Assembly: GCA_910585055.1 (NCBI GenBank)
Contig: CAJUBY010000011.1
Span: 1 to 54,129 of the forward strand
Origin: an uncultured Christensenella sp.
GTDB taxonomy: Bacteria > Bacillota > Clostridia > Christensenellales > Pumilibacteraceae
Length of the DNA: 54,129 bases
Direction: 5' to 3'
Position numbers and translations under genes: made by a program. Below the pieces are notes generated by a model. That model searched no databases. It saw only the letters and a list, made by a program, of their open reading frames with translations, and was not told the origin of the DNA. How positions within the stretch are numbered: the first letter of the stretch is position 1; the number at the start of each line of letters is the position of its first letter. Shown here piece by piece: positions 37,948-47,429 of the stretch.

Positions 37948-39750
37948 TTACTCTCCTTTGCCGTAAACTTCCGAATGCACCGTATCCGCGTCTGCGTCCG
38001 CAGCCGCGCTTTCCGATTCCGCAGCAGTCTGCGGTCTCAAGCTCTGTCCGCTGTGCTTGCGCTCGTGCGAGCGGCGCTTTTGTTCGTCGGAGATCTTTTC
38101 CATAGCTTCGCGTTGCGATCCCGAAGGTGATTTAATGGAAAACGCTATATTCGTCAAATGATCCGCTATACGCTCGAGCGCACTTATGATCGAATAAAAA
38201 TACGTACCGCTTTCGACGGAACAGCCGCCGGCATTAAGACGTGCGATATGATTATTGCCGAGTAGACGTTTGGTCATGTCCACTTCCTGTTCGCGTTCCG
38301 AAAACCCGTTAAGCCTTTCGACGGCATTGTTTTCGAATATGTACACCGCTTCGTCGAACATTGCCATTACCTTGTCGTACATATCTTCCAATTCGTCCAA
38401 AGCTTCCGACGTAAATTTACAGTCGTTTTCTTTCATCGACTGCGCACTTTCCATAAAGTTTTCGGCATGGTCGGCTATGCGTTCTATGTCGCCGACGACG
38501 TGGTGTAACGAACCGACGAACTTCTCGTCGGAACGCGTGAGAGACTGCGAAGACAGCTTGATAAGATATTTGGTGACGCCTTTGTTTATATAGTTTATGC
38601 GCTGTTCGTCTTTTTCGACTTTTTCGTGATCCGACACATTTTGAGTCAGCACCGCAATCATCGCGCGTTTAAGGTTGTCCTTTGCCATAGTCGCCATATG
38701 GTCCACTTCACGCTTTACCTGCGCCACCGCTATAGGCGGAGTCTGCAAAAATCTGTCGTCTATAAAATACATGCGCGGCGCTTCGTCCTCTCCGCCGCGT
38801 TTGTCGCGCACCAACCAAGACGCGAGCTTCGTAAGCTGATTTATAAACGGCAACAACAGCGCTGTAGTTACGAGATTGAATATAACGTGGAACATTGCGA
38901 CCTGAAACTGCGGATCTTTGAAACACATGTTGAGAAATTTAACGATATGATCGGAAAGCGGCCAAATGACGGCGGTAAACAATACCGTGCCTATTACGTT
39001 GAAAAGAAGGTGTATCGCCGCCGTACGTTTCGCGTTGGTACTTGCTCCGACAGACGCTATCATAGCCGACACGCACGTGCCGATATTCGTACCCAATATA
39101 ATAAACAGCGCCAGCGACAGAGGCAGCGCGCCCGATCCGGTCATGGTTATAACAATACTAGTTACCGCCATCGAACTCTGCATGAGCGCGGTAAAGACCA
39201 TACCTACAAGTATAAGTAGCAGCGGAAAGCTTATCTTCCGAAACGCGTCCGCCATTGCCGCGTTGACAGTGGGGTTTGCAAACGCGCCGCTCATCGCCTC
39301 CAGACCCACGAATATAAGTCCGAAACCGCCGAGTATACCGCCGATACGCTTATACTTTTCTTGTTTGAAAAACGCTATCATAAGCGCGCCGACAAAAGCG
39401 AGCACCCCGAAAAATATCGCTATATTAAACGACGATAACGATACTATGATCGCGGTAAATGTCGTACCTATATTTGCACCCATTATTATAGCGGTGGCTT
39501 GCGTAAGAGTCATAAGCCCGGCATTTACAAAACCTATGACCATAACGGTAGTTGCCGCCGAGCTTTCTATAATAACGGTGACTGCCGCGCCGACACCCAC
39601 ACCGGCAAATCGGTTATTGGATATTTTGCCGAAAAGCTTGCGCATGCCTTTTCCGGCGCTGCGTTCCAGTCCGTCCGACATGAATCTCATACCGAACATA
39701 AATACGCCGACGCCGGCTATCAACGATAAAATGCTGGTCAGAACTTCCAA
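37948..39750 (-). CDS. Na/Pi cotransporter family protein with PhoU-like domain
   Basis: Sodium-dependent phosphate carrier (NptA/YjbB type), 600 residues. Two repeats of the Na/Pi domain: VTVIIESSAATTVMVIGFVN (~55-75) and ALMQSSMAVTSIVITMTGSG (~185-205), with the typical Q/ESS motifs. A C-terminal PhoU-like helical region follows (~345-550) and then an acidic tail. The start is TTG at 39750 with AGGAAAG upstream. Transcribed from 39782-39810, together with rbsK. Confidence 0.92.
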   Translation of the reverse strand: MEVLTSILSLIAGVGVFMFGMRFMSDGLERSAGKGMRKLFGKISNNRFAGVGVGAAVTVIIESSAATTVMVIGFVNAGLMTLTQATAIIMGANIGTTFTAIIVSLSSFNIAIFFGVLAFVGALMIAFFKQEKYKRIGGILGGFGLIFVGLEAMSGAFANPTVNAAMADAFRKISFPLLLILVGMVFTALMQSSMAVTSIVITMTGSGALPLSLALFIILGTNIGTCVSAMIASVGASTNAKRTAAIHLLFNVIGTVLFTAVIWPLSDHIVKFLNMCFKDPQFQVAMFHVIFNLVTTALLLPFINQLTKLASWLVRDKRGGEDEAPRMYFIDDRFLQTPPIAVAQVKREVDHMATMAKDNLKRAMIAVLTQNVSDHEKVEKDEQRINYINKGVTKYLIKLSSQSLTRSDEKFVGSLHHVVGDIERIADHAENFMESAQSMKENDCKFTSEALDELEDMYDKVMAMFDEAVYIFENNAVERLNGFSEREQEVDMTKRLLGNNHIARLNAGGCSVESGTYFYSIISALERIADHLTNIAFSIKSPSGSQREAMEKISDEQKRRSHERKHSGQSLRPQTAAESESAAADADADTVHSEVYGKGE

Positions 39751-39781
39751 ACCGATACTTTCCTATTTTAGATTCGAATAC

Positions 39782-39810
39782 AGTATACGACAATATTCGC
39801 ATGTTGTCAA
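39782..39810 (-). promoter_or_regulatory. Promoter of the Na/Pi transporter and rbsK
   Basis: On the minus strand, TTGACA (39805-39810), a 17-bp spacer and TATACT (39782-39787). It is divergent from the ABC exporter promoter 60 bp away. Confidence 0.82.
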
Positions 39811-39869
39811 GCAAGGCAAGGCGCTTACCGATAAGGTTTGCGAAAAGTCTCGGCATAAAGCTGTCGCGC

Positions 39870-39898
39870 TTGACAAAGGAAAGCATAGTATATATAAT
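39870..39898 (+). promoter_or_regulatory. ABC exporter promoter, nearly leaderless
   Basis: TTGACA (39870-39875), a 17-bp spacer and TATAAT (39893-39898), both perfect. The ATG at 39908 is 9 nt after the -10, so the leader is only about 2-3 nt. Confidence 0.8.
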
Positions 39899-39907
39899 AG
39901 GTAAGAA

Positions 39908-41599
39908 ATGTTCAGACTTGTGCGGTTTTTAAAAGGTCATATCCCAGCTACGCTCGCCGCACCGCTCTGCAAGCTGATAGAAGCTATCGCCGAGCTTGCC
40001 GTGCCCATGATAATCGCGAGCGTTATCGATACCGGTATAGCAAACGGCGATAAATCGTACGTTATAAAATACTGCTCGCTTATCGGCGTGCTTGCCGTGG
40101 GCGGATTTATTATTTCGGTCACAGGGCAGTATCTCGCGTCCAAGGTGGCGTTGGGGTTCGGCACACGTCTGCGCAGCGCCGCATTCAAGCATATAAACTC
40201 CATGCCGATATCGTCATGCGACAAGATCGGCGGCGCGTCGCTCGTAACGCGTGTCACCGGCGATGTCATAAACTGTCAAAACGCGCTAAACATGTTTCTG
40301 AGGCTTGTTCTTCGTATGCCGTTCGTCGTAATAGGCGCATTTGTTATGAGCATGATAATCGATCCCATACTGTCGCTTATGTTTCTTGCAATGACGATCG
40401 TTCTCGGCGCGACGATAGCCTGCGTGCTCAAGCTGACAATGCCGCGTATAAAGAAAGCGCAGAAAAACCTGGACGAGATATCCCGAAGCACTGCGCAGAG
40501 CATATCCGGCGCTCGAGTCATCCGCGCGTTTTCCAAACAGAACGATACTAAATCCGGCTTTGCCGTAACGTCAAACACCGCCGCCGAAACCAACATAAGC
40601 GCGGCAAAGATATCCGCACTGCTTACACCGCTCACCTTTGCGGTAGTAAATCTTGCGATAATAGCCGTATTGTGGTTCGGCGGCATAAAAGTCAACATCG
40701 GTACGCTTACGCAAGGCGAAACGTTTGCGCTTATCAACTACTTGCAACAGGCGTTTTTCGTAATAGTCAACATAGGCAACGTGTTTTCTGTATTCACACG
40801 CTCGTCCGCCTGCGCAGCCCGTGTAAACGAAATTTTGGATCATCCCCTGCCGGAAAACGGCAGTCTTTCGGAACTTTCCGACTGCGACGACATTATCAAA
40901 TTCGACGGAGTTTCGTTCGCATACGACGGCGATTATGATGTGCGCGATATTTCGTTCACCCTTAAACGCGGAAAAACGCTGGGTATCATAGGCGGTACGG
41001 GCAGCGGCAAGACCACGATCGTCAACCTTATAGAAAGGTTTTACACGCCGCATACGGGCACGATAGAGTTCTGCGGTGCCGACGAAGCGGCATACGACAT
41101 AAACTTTTTGCGCAAAAATATCGGATACGTTCCTCAGCGCGCCGCAGTCCTGCGCGGAACACTGGAAAGCAATCTTAAAATAGCCGACGAAAACGTTACA
41201 CGGGAACGGCAGCGCAATGCGATGGAACTTGCTCAAGCATCCGAGTTGTGGGACAGATTGGGACCCGACGGCGTCGTAGAAAACGACGGACGCAATTTAT
41301 CGGGCGGTCAGCGGCAGCGCGTGTCGATTGCGCGTTCGCTCTGCCGCGACAATATACTTTATCTTTTCGACGACGTTACTTCCGCGCTCGATTACAGAAC
41401 GGAACGCGATTTTATAAACGCCGTAAGATCGGTACCGGGCGCAAAAATATTCGTTTCGCAACGGATAAGCGCTGTTTCGGGCTGCGACGACATTCTTGTA
41501 CTCGACGGCGGACAGATCGTAGGCTACGGTTCGCACGAAACTCTAAAAAAAGAATGTCCGCTGTATGCGGAATTCTGCGCTTCGCAATCGGACATGTGA
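39908..41599 (+). CDS. Heterodimeric ABC exporter, degenerate-site subunit
   Basis: ABC exporter half-transporter (six membrane helices plus ATPase), 563 residues. Walker A GGTGSGKT (~363), signature LSGGQRQR (~464), Walker B ILYLFDDVTSALD: the catalytic Glu is Asp. The switch is SQR (VSQRISAV), with Gln for His. These two changes mark the non-hydrolysing site of TM287/288- and BmrC/D-type heterodimers. It begins the exporter-cysK operon. No SD; the gene is nearly leaderless. Substrate unknown; multidrug or lipid export is usual for the class. Confidence 0.93.
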   Translation: MFRLVRFLKGHIPATLAAPLCKLIEAIAELAVPMIIASVIDTGIANGDKSYVIKYCSLIGVLAVGGFIISVTGQYLASKVALGFGTRLRSAAFKHINSMPISSCDKIGGASLVTRVTGDVINCQNALNMFLRLVLRMPFVVIGAFVMSMIIDPILSLMFLAMTIVLGATIACVLKLTMPRIKKAQKNLDEISRSTAQSISGARVIRAFSKQNDTKSGFAVTSNTAAETNISAAKISALLTPLTFAVVNLAIIAVLWFGGIKVNIGTLTQGETFALINYLQQAFFVIVNIGNVFSVFTRSSACAARVNEILDHPLPENGSLSELSDCDDIIKFDGVSFAYDGDYDVRDISFTLKRGKTLGIIGGTGSGKTTIVNLIERFYTPHTGTIEFCGADEAAYDINFLRKNIGYVPQRAAVLRGTLESNLKIADENVTRERQRNAMELAQASELWDRLGPDGVVENDGRNLSGGQRQRVSIARSLCRDNILYLFDDVTSALDYRTERDFINAVRSVPGAKIFVSQRISAVSGCDDILVLDGGQIVGYGSHETLKKECPLYAEFCASQSDM

Positions 41600-41603
41600 C
41601 GCT

Positions 41604-43364
41604 ATGAAAAAAACAAACGTAAAAAACAGTTCGACGTTACGTCGGCTCATAAAATATTTGAAACCGCATTCCTGGCTGATGGTTTGCGCATTCCTGTGCG
41701 CGGTCGTTACCGCCGCCGCTACGCTGTTCTCCCCCGTCGTTATAGGCGGAGCTGTCGACTGCATAGTCGGAGTGGACGATGTCGATTTCGAAAAACTTGC
41801 CGTATATCTTTGCATACTCGCAGGTCTTATAGCAGCGGTACTTATATTTCAGTGGCTTATGAACTTATGCGCCCAGCGCGCAGCGCATCTTACTGTACGC
41901 GATGCACGGCTCGGAGGATTTTCCGCACTGACCGACGCGCCGCTCTCGTTTGTAGATACCAAATCGCCCGGCGATATAACGTCGCGCATCTCCGTCGACG
42001 CGGATCAGATCGCCGACGGGATCGTTCAGGGCGCCACGCAGATTTTTACCGGCGTAATAACGATAATCGGCACGCTTGTTTTTATGATACTGATAAACCC
42101 GTGGATAGCGCTTGCTGTCGGCGCGCTGACGCCGATCTCGCTTTTGGTATCGTATTTCGTAGCCAACGGCACTCATAAATACTTTACGCGTCAAACAAAA
42201 GTACGCGGCGACCTGTACGCAAAAAGCGAAGAAACGGTGCGCAACCGTGCGCTTATAGCGGCTTACGGACACGCAGCCGTTGCCGAACGCGAGTTCGGCG
42301 CGATCAACGAAGACCTGCGCGACTGCGGATTTAAAGCAACATTTTTCTCGTCGCTGGTCAACCCGTCCACTCGGCTCATAAACTCGCTAGTGTACGCCGT
42401 TGCCGCGGTTATGGGCACCGTATTCGCCATAAACGGGCAAGTGACCGTAGGCGGAATAACCCAGCTTTTGCTTTACGCCAATCAATTTGCGCGGCCGCTC
42501 AACGAAATAACCGGCGTTATTACCGAGTTTCAAACATCGCTCGCCGCCGCAAAACGCATACTCGATCTGTCCGACGTCGAACCGCAGAACGACGACGGCG
42601 CAGAACTTAAAAGCAACGGCAACATAGCTATACGCGATCTCTATTTTTCGTACGTTTCCGACAAACCGCTTATCGAAGGCATGAATGTCGAAGTTCCGCA
42701 AGGTACGTTAGTTGCGATCGTCGGAAGAACCGGCTGCGGTAAGACTACGCTCATTAACCTGCTCATGCGGTTTTACGACCCGATAAGCGGCGATATACTG
42801 TTCGAAAACCGATCCGCGGAAAATTTCAAGCGCAGCAGCGTGCGCAAAAACTTCGGTATGGTGCTCCAAGACAGCTGGATATTCAAAGGTACCGTGCGCG
42901 ATAATATCGCATACGGCAAACCCGACGCTACCGACGAAGAAGTAATAGCCGCCGCACGAGCCGCCGACATCGACGGGTTCATTCGACGTATGCCCGACGG
43001 TTACGACACCGTGATCGACGACGGCGACGGGATATCGCAAGGACAGAAACAGCTTATAAACATAGCGCGTATAATGCTTGTAGATCCCCCCATGCTAATA
43101 CTCGACGAAGCGACGAGCAATATAGATACCCGTACGGAAAAACGCGTGCAGGCGGCTTTCGACAAGTTGCTGCGACCCGAAAACGGAAAAAAGAAAACGG
43201 GTTTTGTCGTCGCGCACAGGCTTTCCACTATAGTCGGCGCCGATATGATACTGGTAATGGATAACGGAAAAATAATAGAACGCGGCACACATAAAGAACT
43301 TTTGGACAAAAACGGCGCCTACGCTTCGCTGTACCGCGCTCAGTTCGCCAAAGAATCTATATGA
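41604..43364 (+). CDS. Heterodimeric ABC exporter, consensus-site subunit
   Basis: Partner of the preceding half-transporter, 586 residues from ATG 41604, five bases after its stop; no SD, coupled translation. Walker A GRTGCGKT (~373), signature ISQGQKQL (~477, S-Q-G-Q as in TM288), Walker B MLILDEATSNID with the catalytic Glu, and H-loop AHRLST. In-frame codons upstream of 41604 overlap the first gene and are not needed. Together the pair forms one asymmetric exporter. Confidence 0.93.
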   Translation: MKKTNVKNSSTLRRLIKYLKPHSWLMVCAFLCAVVTAAATLFSPVVIGGAVDCIVGVDDVDFEKLAVYLCILAGLIAAVLIFQWLMNLCAQRAAHLTVRDARLGGFSALTDAPLSFVDTKSPGDITSRISVDADQIADGIVQGATQIFTGVITIIGTLVFMILINPWIALAVGALTPISLLVSYFVANGTHKYFTRQTKVRGDLYAKSEETVRNRALIAAYGHAAVAEREFGAINEDLRDCGFKATFFSSLVNPSTRLINSLVYAVAAVMGTVFAINGQVTVGGITQLLLYANQFARPLNEITGVITEFQTSLAAAKRILDLSDVEPQNDDGAELKSNGNIAIRDLYFSYVSDKPLIEGMNVEVPQGTLVAIVGRTGCGKTTLINLLMRFYDPISGDILFENRSAENFKRSSVRKNFGMVLQDSWIFKGTVRDNIAYGKPDATDEEVIAAARAADIDGFIRRMPDGYDTVIDDGDGISQGQKQLINIARIMLVDPPMLILDEATSNIDTRTEKRVQAAFDKLLRPENGKKKTGFVVAHRLSTIVGADMILVMDNGKIIERGTHKELLDKNGAYASLYRAQFAKESI

Positions 43365-43382
43365 TATTCGGAGGAGCCTACT

Positions 43383-44324
43383 ATGAAGATCTACCGATCC
43401 GCGACCGAACTGATAGGTCACACTCCGCTATTGGAACTCGCAAGATACGGAAAATTTAAAAAGCTCGAAGCAACAGTGCTCGCCAAACTCGAATATCTCA
43501 ATCCGTACGGTTCCGTAAAAGACAGAGTTGCGGCAGCCATGATCCGTTGCGCCGAAATGCGCGGCGAACTGAGTCCCGGCTCGGTAATAATAGAACCGAC
43601 CAGCGGCAATACCGGAATAGCACTCGCCGCCGTCGCAACGGCAAAAGGCTATAAAATGATAGCGACAATGCCCGAAACGATGAGCGCCGAACGTATAAAT
43701 ATACTCAGAGCGTACGGCGCACAGGTCATACTCACAGACGGGTCCAAAGGCATGTCGGGCGCAGTGGAAAAAGCCGAGGAGCTGGCAAAAACCACGAACG
43801 GTGCGTTTATGCCGGGACAGTTCACCAACCCCGACAATCCGCAGGCGCATTACGACACTACCGGCCCGGAGATCATAGACGATGCGGACGGGCGTATAGA
43901 TATTTTCGTCGCAGGCGTCGGGACGGGCGGAACGTTAAGCGGCGCAGGCAGGCGTTTAAAAGAATACAACGCTGACATTCGCGTAGTAGCCGTGGAACCG
44001 GCGCTTTCGCCCGTACTGTCGCAAGGACGTTCGGGCGCGCACGGCATTCAGGGCATAGGCGCGGGATTTGTGCCCGATACATTGGACACATCGGTATACG
44101 ACGAAGTGATAACGGTGACGGACGGCGATGCGTTCGAAACAGCCGAAATTCTCGGCAAGACCGAAGGACTGCTCATAGGGATATCAAGCGGCGCTGCGCT
44201 TTTCGCCGCGTCGGAACTTGCAATGCGCAAAGAAAACGCCGGGAAAAATATAGTCGTTATATTCCCCGACTCCGCAGACAGATACTATTCCACGGAACTG
44301 TTTAAAAACCGATCCGAAGATTAA
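43383..44324 (+). CDS. cysK: Cysteine synthase A
   Basis: O-acetylserine + sulfide to cysteine, PLP enzyme. 313 residues. PLP lysine in GSVKDRVA (~42), substrate loop PTSGNTGIALA (~71), phosphate loop GVGTGGTLSGAG (~180), and SGAA near the C-terminus. SD CGGAGG. It starts 18 bp after the exporter, most likely in the same operon; the functional link is not evident. No T-box or S-box precedes it. Confidence 0.95.
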   Translation: MKIYRSATELIGHTPLLELARYGKFKKLEATVLAKLEYLNPYGSVKDRVAAAMIRCAEMRGELSPGSVIIEPTSGNTGIALAAVATAKGYKMIATMPETMSAERINILRAYGAQVILTDGSKGMSGAVEKAEELAKTTNGAFMPGQFTNPDNPQAHYDTTGPEIIDDADGRIDIFVAGVGTGGTLSGAGRRLKEYNADIRVVAVEPALSPVLSQGRSGAHGIQGIGAGFVPDTLDTSVYDEVITVTDGDAFETAEILGKTEGLLIGISSGAALFAASELAMRKENAGKNIVVIFPDSADRYYSTELFKNRSED

Positions 44325-44351
44325 AAGTATACGTTCTTTATTATAATCGAA

Positions 44352-44386
44352 AACGGCGTTCGGTCTACCGCAGATCAAACGCCGTT
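44352..44386. terminator. Possible terminator between cysK and ispE
   Basis: AACGGCGTT pairs with AACGCCGTT; the loop is long and the T-tail short. It lies between convergent genes. Confidence 0.45.
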
Positions 44387-44436
44387 AATTTGTAAAATCG
44401 ATTTGTATATCGCGGCACAAAAATGTCGATTTTGCG

Positions 44437-45315
44437 TCAGTCGAGCCGTTCATGAAGTATACCTGTTTTTACGGGCGCAAACACGTAGAATCCGTATCTG
44501 TCTCCCAGCTTTTGCGTACAAGCATAAAACTTTTCCATATCGGTGAAATATCCCAACACCATTCCGCCCGAACCCGTAAGATTGACCGACGCGCCGCAAT
44601 CACGCAAAGCTTTTGCATTACGCTCTATATCGGACAACAACGCCGACGCAGGCGCGTACAGCGCGTTGCCCATGCAGCCGAGCGCGTCGGGCGATCCCGA
44701 AAGTAACAGTTGGAACATCTTTTCGTTATCGGTAGGACAATACGACTTTTCGGGATACAGCGCGTCGAACTTTTTATACGCAGCGGCAGTCGAGACGTTA
44801 CCGCTCATAAGCCCTACGATAAACAGCTCCAGCTTGTTCTCCACGAAAAACAAGTCTTCCCCCGTTCCGCTAACGCGCGCCAGTCCGCCCGTCAGCATAA
44901 ACGGCACGTCGGAACCTATCCCGAGCGCGGTCTTACGCATATCCACGCCCCGTTCGGGCAAACGGTAAAAAACGTCGAGCGCGCGCAACACCGCCGCTCC
45001 GTCCGCCGAAGATCCGCCCAGCCCGGCGCCGACGGGTATGCCCTTTTCAACGGTTATGTCGTAACCGCAACCGCCTATTATATCGTGAACGGCTTTTGCC
45101 GCCCTGTACGCGGTGTTGTCCTCTCCTATATCGGCATTGACGAATTTAACGTTTATCTCCGCGTCGGCACGTTCGGTAAGCGTAACTATGTCGAACGCGT
45201 CCAACGACATCATAAACCCGTCGAGCGTATGGTTCCCGCTCGTCTCGTCGTAACCGGTAATATTAAGCGATAAGTTTGCTTTGGCAAACGCCCGTAATTT
45301 TATGCTCTTTCCCAT
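44437..45315 (-). CDS. ispE: 4-diphosphocytidyl-2-C-methyl-D-erythritol kinase
   Basis: GHMP kinase of the non-mevalonate isoprenoid pathway. 292 residues from ATG 45315 (MGKSIKLRAFAKANLSLNI). AKANLSLNI is the family's N-terminal motif; the ATP loop is PVGAGLGGSSADGAA (~97-111), and TGSGGMVLG is near the end. Upstream in-frame codons overlap the promoter, so they are not coding. The TATAAT is 6 nt before this ATG and no SD exists: a leaderless gene. Confidence 0.93.
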   Translation of the reverse strand: MGKSIKLRAFAKANLSLNITGYDETSGNHTLDGFMMSLDAFDIVTLTERADAEINVKFVNADIGEDNTAYRAAKAVHDIIGGCGYDITVEKGIPVGAGLGGSSADGAAVLRALDVFYRLPERGVDMRKTALGIGSDVPFMLTGGLARVSGTGEDLFFVENKLELFIVGLMSGNVSTAAAYKKFDALYPEKSYCPTDNEKMFQLLLSGSPDALGCMGNALYAPASALLSDIERNAKALRDCGASVNLTGSGGMVLGYFTDMEKFYACTQKLGDRYGFYVFAPVKTGILHERLD

Positions 45316-45321
45316 AACGCG

Positions 45322-45350
45322 ATTATACCACGTATCGCTCGCGCTGTCAA
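45322..45350 (-). promoter_or_regulatory. ispE promoter, leaderless geometry
   Basis: On the minus strand, TTGACA (45345-45350), a 17-bp spacer and TATAAT (45322-45327), both perfect, then 6 nt and ATG. Confidence 0.88.
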
Positions 45351-45781
45351 GATATCCGTCCGAACGCAAAGCACAAAAAAGCACCGCAAGGTATCATCGT
45401 ACGACATATGTCCGTATTACGCCCGATAAATAAATCGACTCGCAAATCGCCGCCTATCGAAACCACGCCGCGAGGCATTGCGATTTATGTCTTTACCGTC
45501 TTGACAACGTGACGAGTATCGCGAATTCTGCGTTCTACGACTTTTCTTCCTTTCTTCCTTTAGAGCATAACTTTAATGCAGTAGAACGAAATTGATAAAG
45601 GCAGAAAGTGGAACACTATTACCGGCAATTACATAACCGGCGGATAAGCGAATAACGTACGCCGTTACAAAAACGCATAAAATCGGATACGGCAAAGCCG
45701 CGGCATAACACATATCTATTATAACAGATGTCTTGAATTTTACCGATAATTTTGTGTTGTATTTTTACTTAATGCCATATA

Positions 45782-45822
45782 AAATGCACTCCGAAAGTTT
45801 GTTTAACTTTAGGGGTGCATTT
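45782..45822. terminator. Strong hairpin after the sipL-like gene
   Basis: AAATGCACTCC pairs with GGGGTGCATTT (one G-T), plus inner AAAGTT/AACTTT, with T-rich flanks on both sides. The sequence also recalls the ends of some insertion sequences, but no transposase is near. Confidence 0.7.
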
Positions 45823-45944
45823 CATTTATTTATTATGATTATATTAATGTTTATGTCGTTCCGCATATAGACGTGCCGAACGAAGATCGAACAAAAGGTT
45901 TACCGTAAAAGCATTGCCGCACGCGCTACGACGCCGGGTTACTT

Positions 45945-47420
45945 TTATTTACCGCAGAAGTTTATAAGCCGCTCGCCGCCGTTGTAAGGCGCAGTCGCTT
46001 CGTTCTGACGCTCCACGCTTTCGGGCGAACAGCAAAGCGCTTTTGCCGCCTGCCACAGCGTTTCGCCGGGTTTTGCGATATGCACGATCACAGTCGCGTC
46101 GGGACGCGCCAACGGCTCGCCGAGCTTTACGCTTTCCACAAACGTACACTCGCATTCGGACGACAGCCGCAACGTAAACATGACCTCCGCTTTTATATCA
46201 AACACAGATTCGCGGCGCACGCGCACGGACACGTCCGTAACTGCGGCTGTCGCATACACGTTCTGCGCGTCGGTATGTACCGCCAACGGCATACTGAACG
46301 GCAGACGGAACGCCAGCGTGTCATACACATTCTTTTCGGCGTTATAGTACACTATGTCGCCGCCGATAAGCCCTTCCGTAACGACGCGTTTATCTTCTAT
46401 CTTCGCATCGGAAACGGTACAGAACGTACCCGTTACGCAAAGTACGTTATCGGCAGCAGGCTTGTCGTCGGGTATGGGGATCTGTCCGTCTACCGTATCC
46501 GCGACAGTTATCTGCGGCTCTACGGACTGACACACCACAGCGGACGTAGTTTGTTCGATCTCGTTGTCCGAACAGAATACATCCGTCACTGCGTTTGCCG
46601 TTTTGCTTTCCAATACGGTAACGTTGACGGTAACCGTCGACGAAAGCTCCAGTCTGTTCTCTTCGGCGGCAAGCGTTGCCGTTCCGTCTGTTACAGCCGC
46701 CGATGCAAACGCTGTGTTCCCTTCCCGTGCGCCGAGCGCCGAAATGCTCTTTACAAACGGAGTTACCACTTTTACGGAAGTAACGGTATCGTCCTCGGTA
46801 CGCATTACGACGTTGGTATACACGGCGCCCGTAACCTTAACTTCGCCGTCGCCTGCTTCGGCGCCGGTTATAACGGCTTTGGGAAAAGCGCACAGAACGT
46901 CGGTCATTTTGGACACACTGACGCTGTCGGTCACGTAAACCGTTTCGCTCTGTTCGGAGCAAACTGTCATATATTCTATCTCGCGTCTGTCCGCATAAAT
47001 ACCGTCGTCTGGTTCCGCCATACAGGCGCGCTCTTCGCCGACCGCGCACAGCGCCGCGGTGTCTATTACCGCAACCGTCTTTATTATTCCGCCTTCGACG
47101 GACGCCTCGGTATTTATAACTTCGGGGACCAGCGTTACGTTCATGCCCGCTTTTATTTCCTGCGCGGTTATTTTATCGGAAAACTCCGACACTGTCGTCA
47201 GGCACTCTATAGCGCCGTCGGCGAGCACGATACAGTCGAACGTGACCTTACCGACATATCGGATCTCGCCTGCGAAAATTTCCGCAGGAGTCGTTACCGC
47301 AGTCGCCGATACGGAAAGGATCCTACATTCGCGTTCCGGCTGCTGCCGCGCCTCTACCACAGCTTGACCGCCTGCTATCCGCTTGAACTCGTCGCTTTTA
47401 ATATTGATGATTTCGGGCAT
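45945..47420 (-). CDS. sipL: SipL-like protein, DUF3794 plus LysM
   Basis: 491 residues. A repeated beta-rich domain (DUF3794/SPOCS; e.g. CRILSVSATAVTTPAEIF, KVTFDCIVLADGAIECLTTV, later FRLPFSMPLAV) is followed by a C-terminal LysM (IVHIAKPGETLWQAAKALCC). This is the layout of SipL, which binds SpoIVA and is needed for spore coat localisation in Clostridioides. No signal peptide, as expected for a mother-cell protein. SD AAGGAG, partly inside an inverted repeat (47430-47463). It suggests a sporulating lineage. Confidence 0.82.
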   Translation of the reverse strand: MPEIINIKSDEFKRIAGGQAVVEARQQPERECRILSVSATAVTTPAEIFAGEIRYVGKVTFDCIVLADGAIECLTTVSEFSDKITAQEIKAGMNVTLVPEVINTEASVEGGIIKTVAVIDTAALCAVGEERACMAEPDDGIYADRREIEYMTVCSEQSETVYVTDSVSVSKMTDVLCAFPKAVITGAEAGDGEVKVTGAVYTNVVMRTEDDTVTSVKVVTPFVKSISALGAREGNTAFASAAVTDGTATLAAEENRLELSSTVTVNVTVLESKTANAVTDVFCSDNEIEQTTSAVVCQSVEPQITVADTVDGQIPIPDDKPAADNVLCVTGTFCTVSDAKIEDKRVVTEGLIGGDIVYYNAEKNVYDTLAFRLPFSMPLAVHTDAQNVYATAAVTDVSVRVRRESVFDIKAEVMFTLRLSSECECTFVESVKLGEPLARPDATVIVHIAKPGETLWQAAKALCCSPESVERQNEATAPYNGGERLINFCGK

Positions 47421-47429
47421 AATGCTCTC

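Larger units (their letters stand above)
45316..45944. other. 629-bp gap between ispE and sipL-like gene
   Basis: Holds the ispE promoter (45322-45350) and the sipL-side terminator (45782-45822). Between them I see no ORF with a ribosome site and no recognised RNA gene. It is not clearly different in composition from its surroundings and could contain an unrecognised small RNA. Confidence 0.5.

Noticed and set aside
43365..43382. T-box or S-box control of cysK
   Set aside because: Only 18 bp separate it from the exporter gene, so there is no room for a riboswitch.
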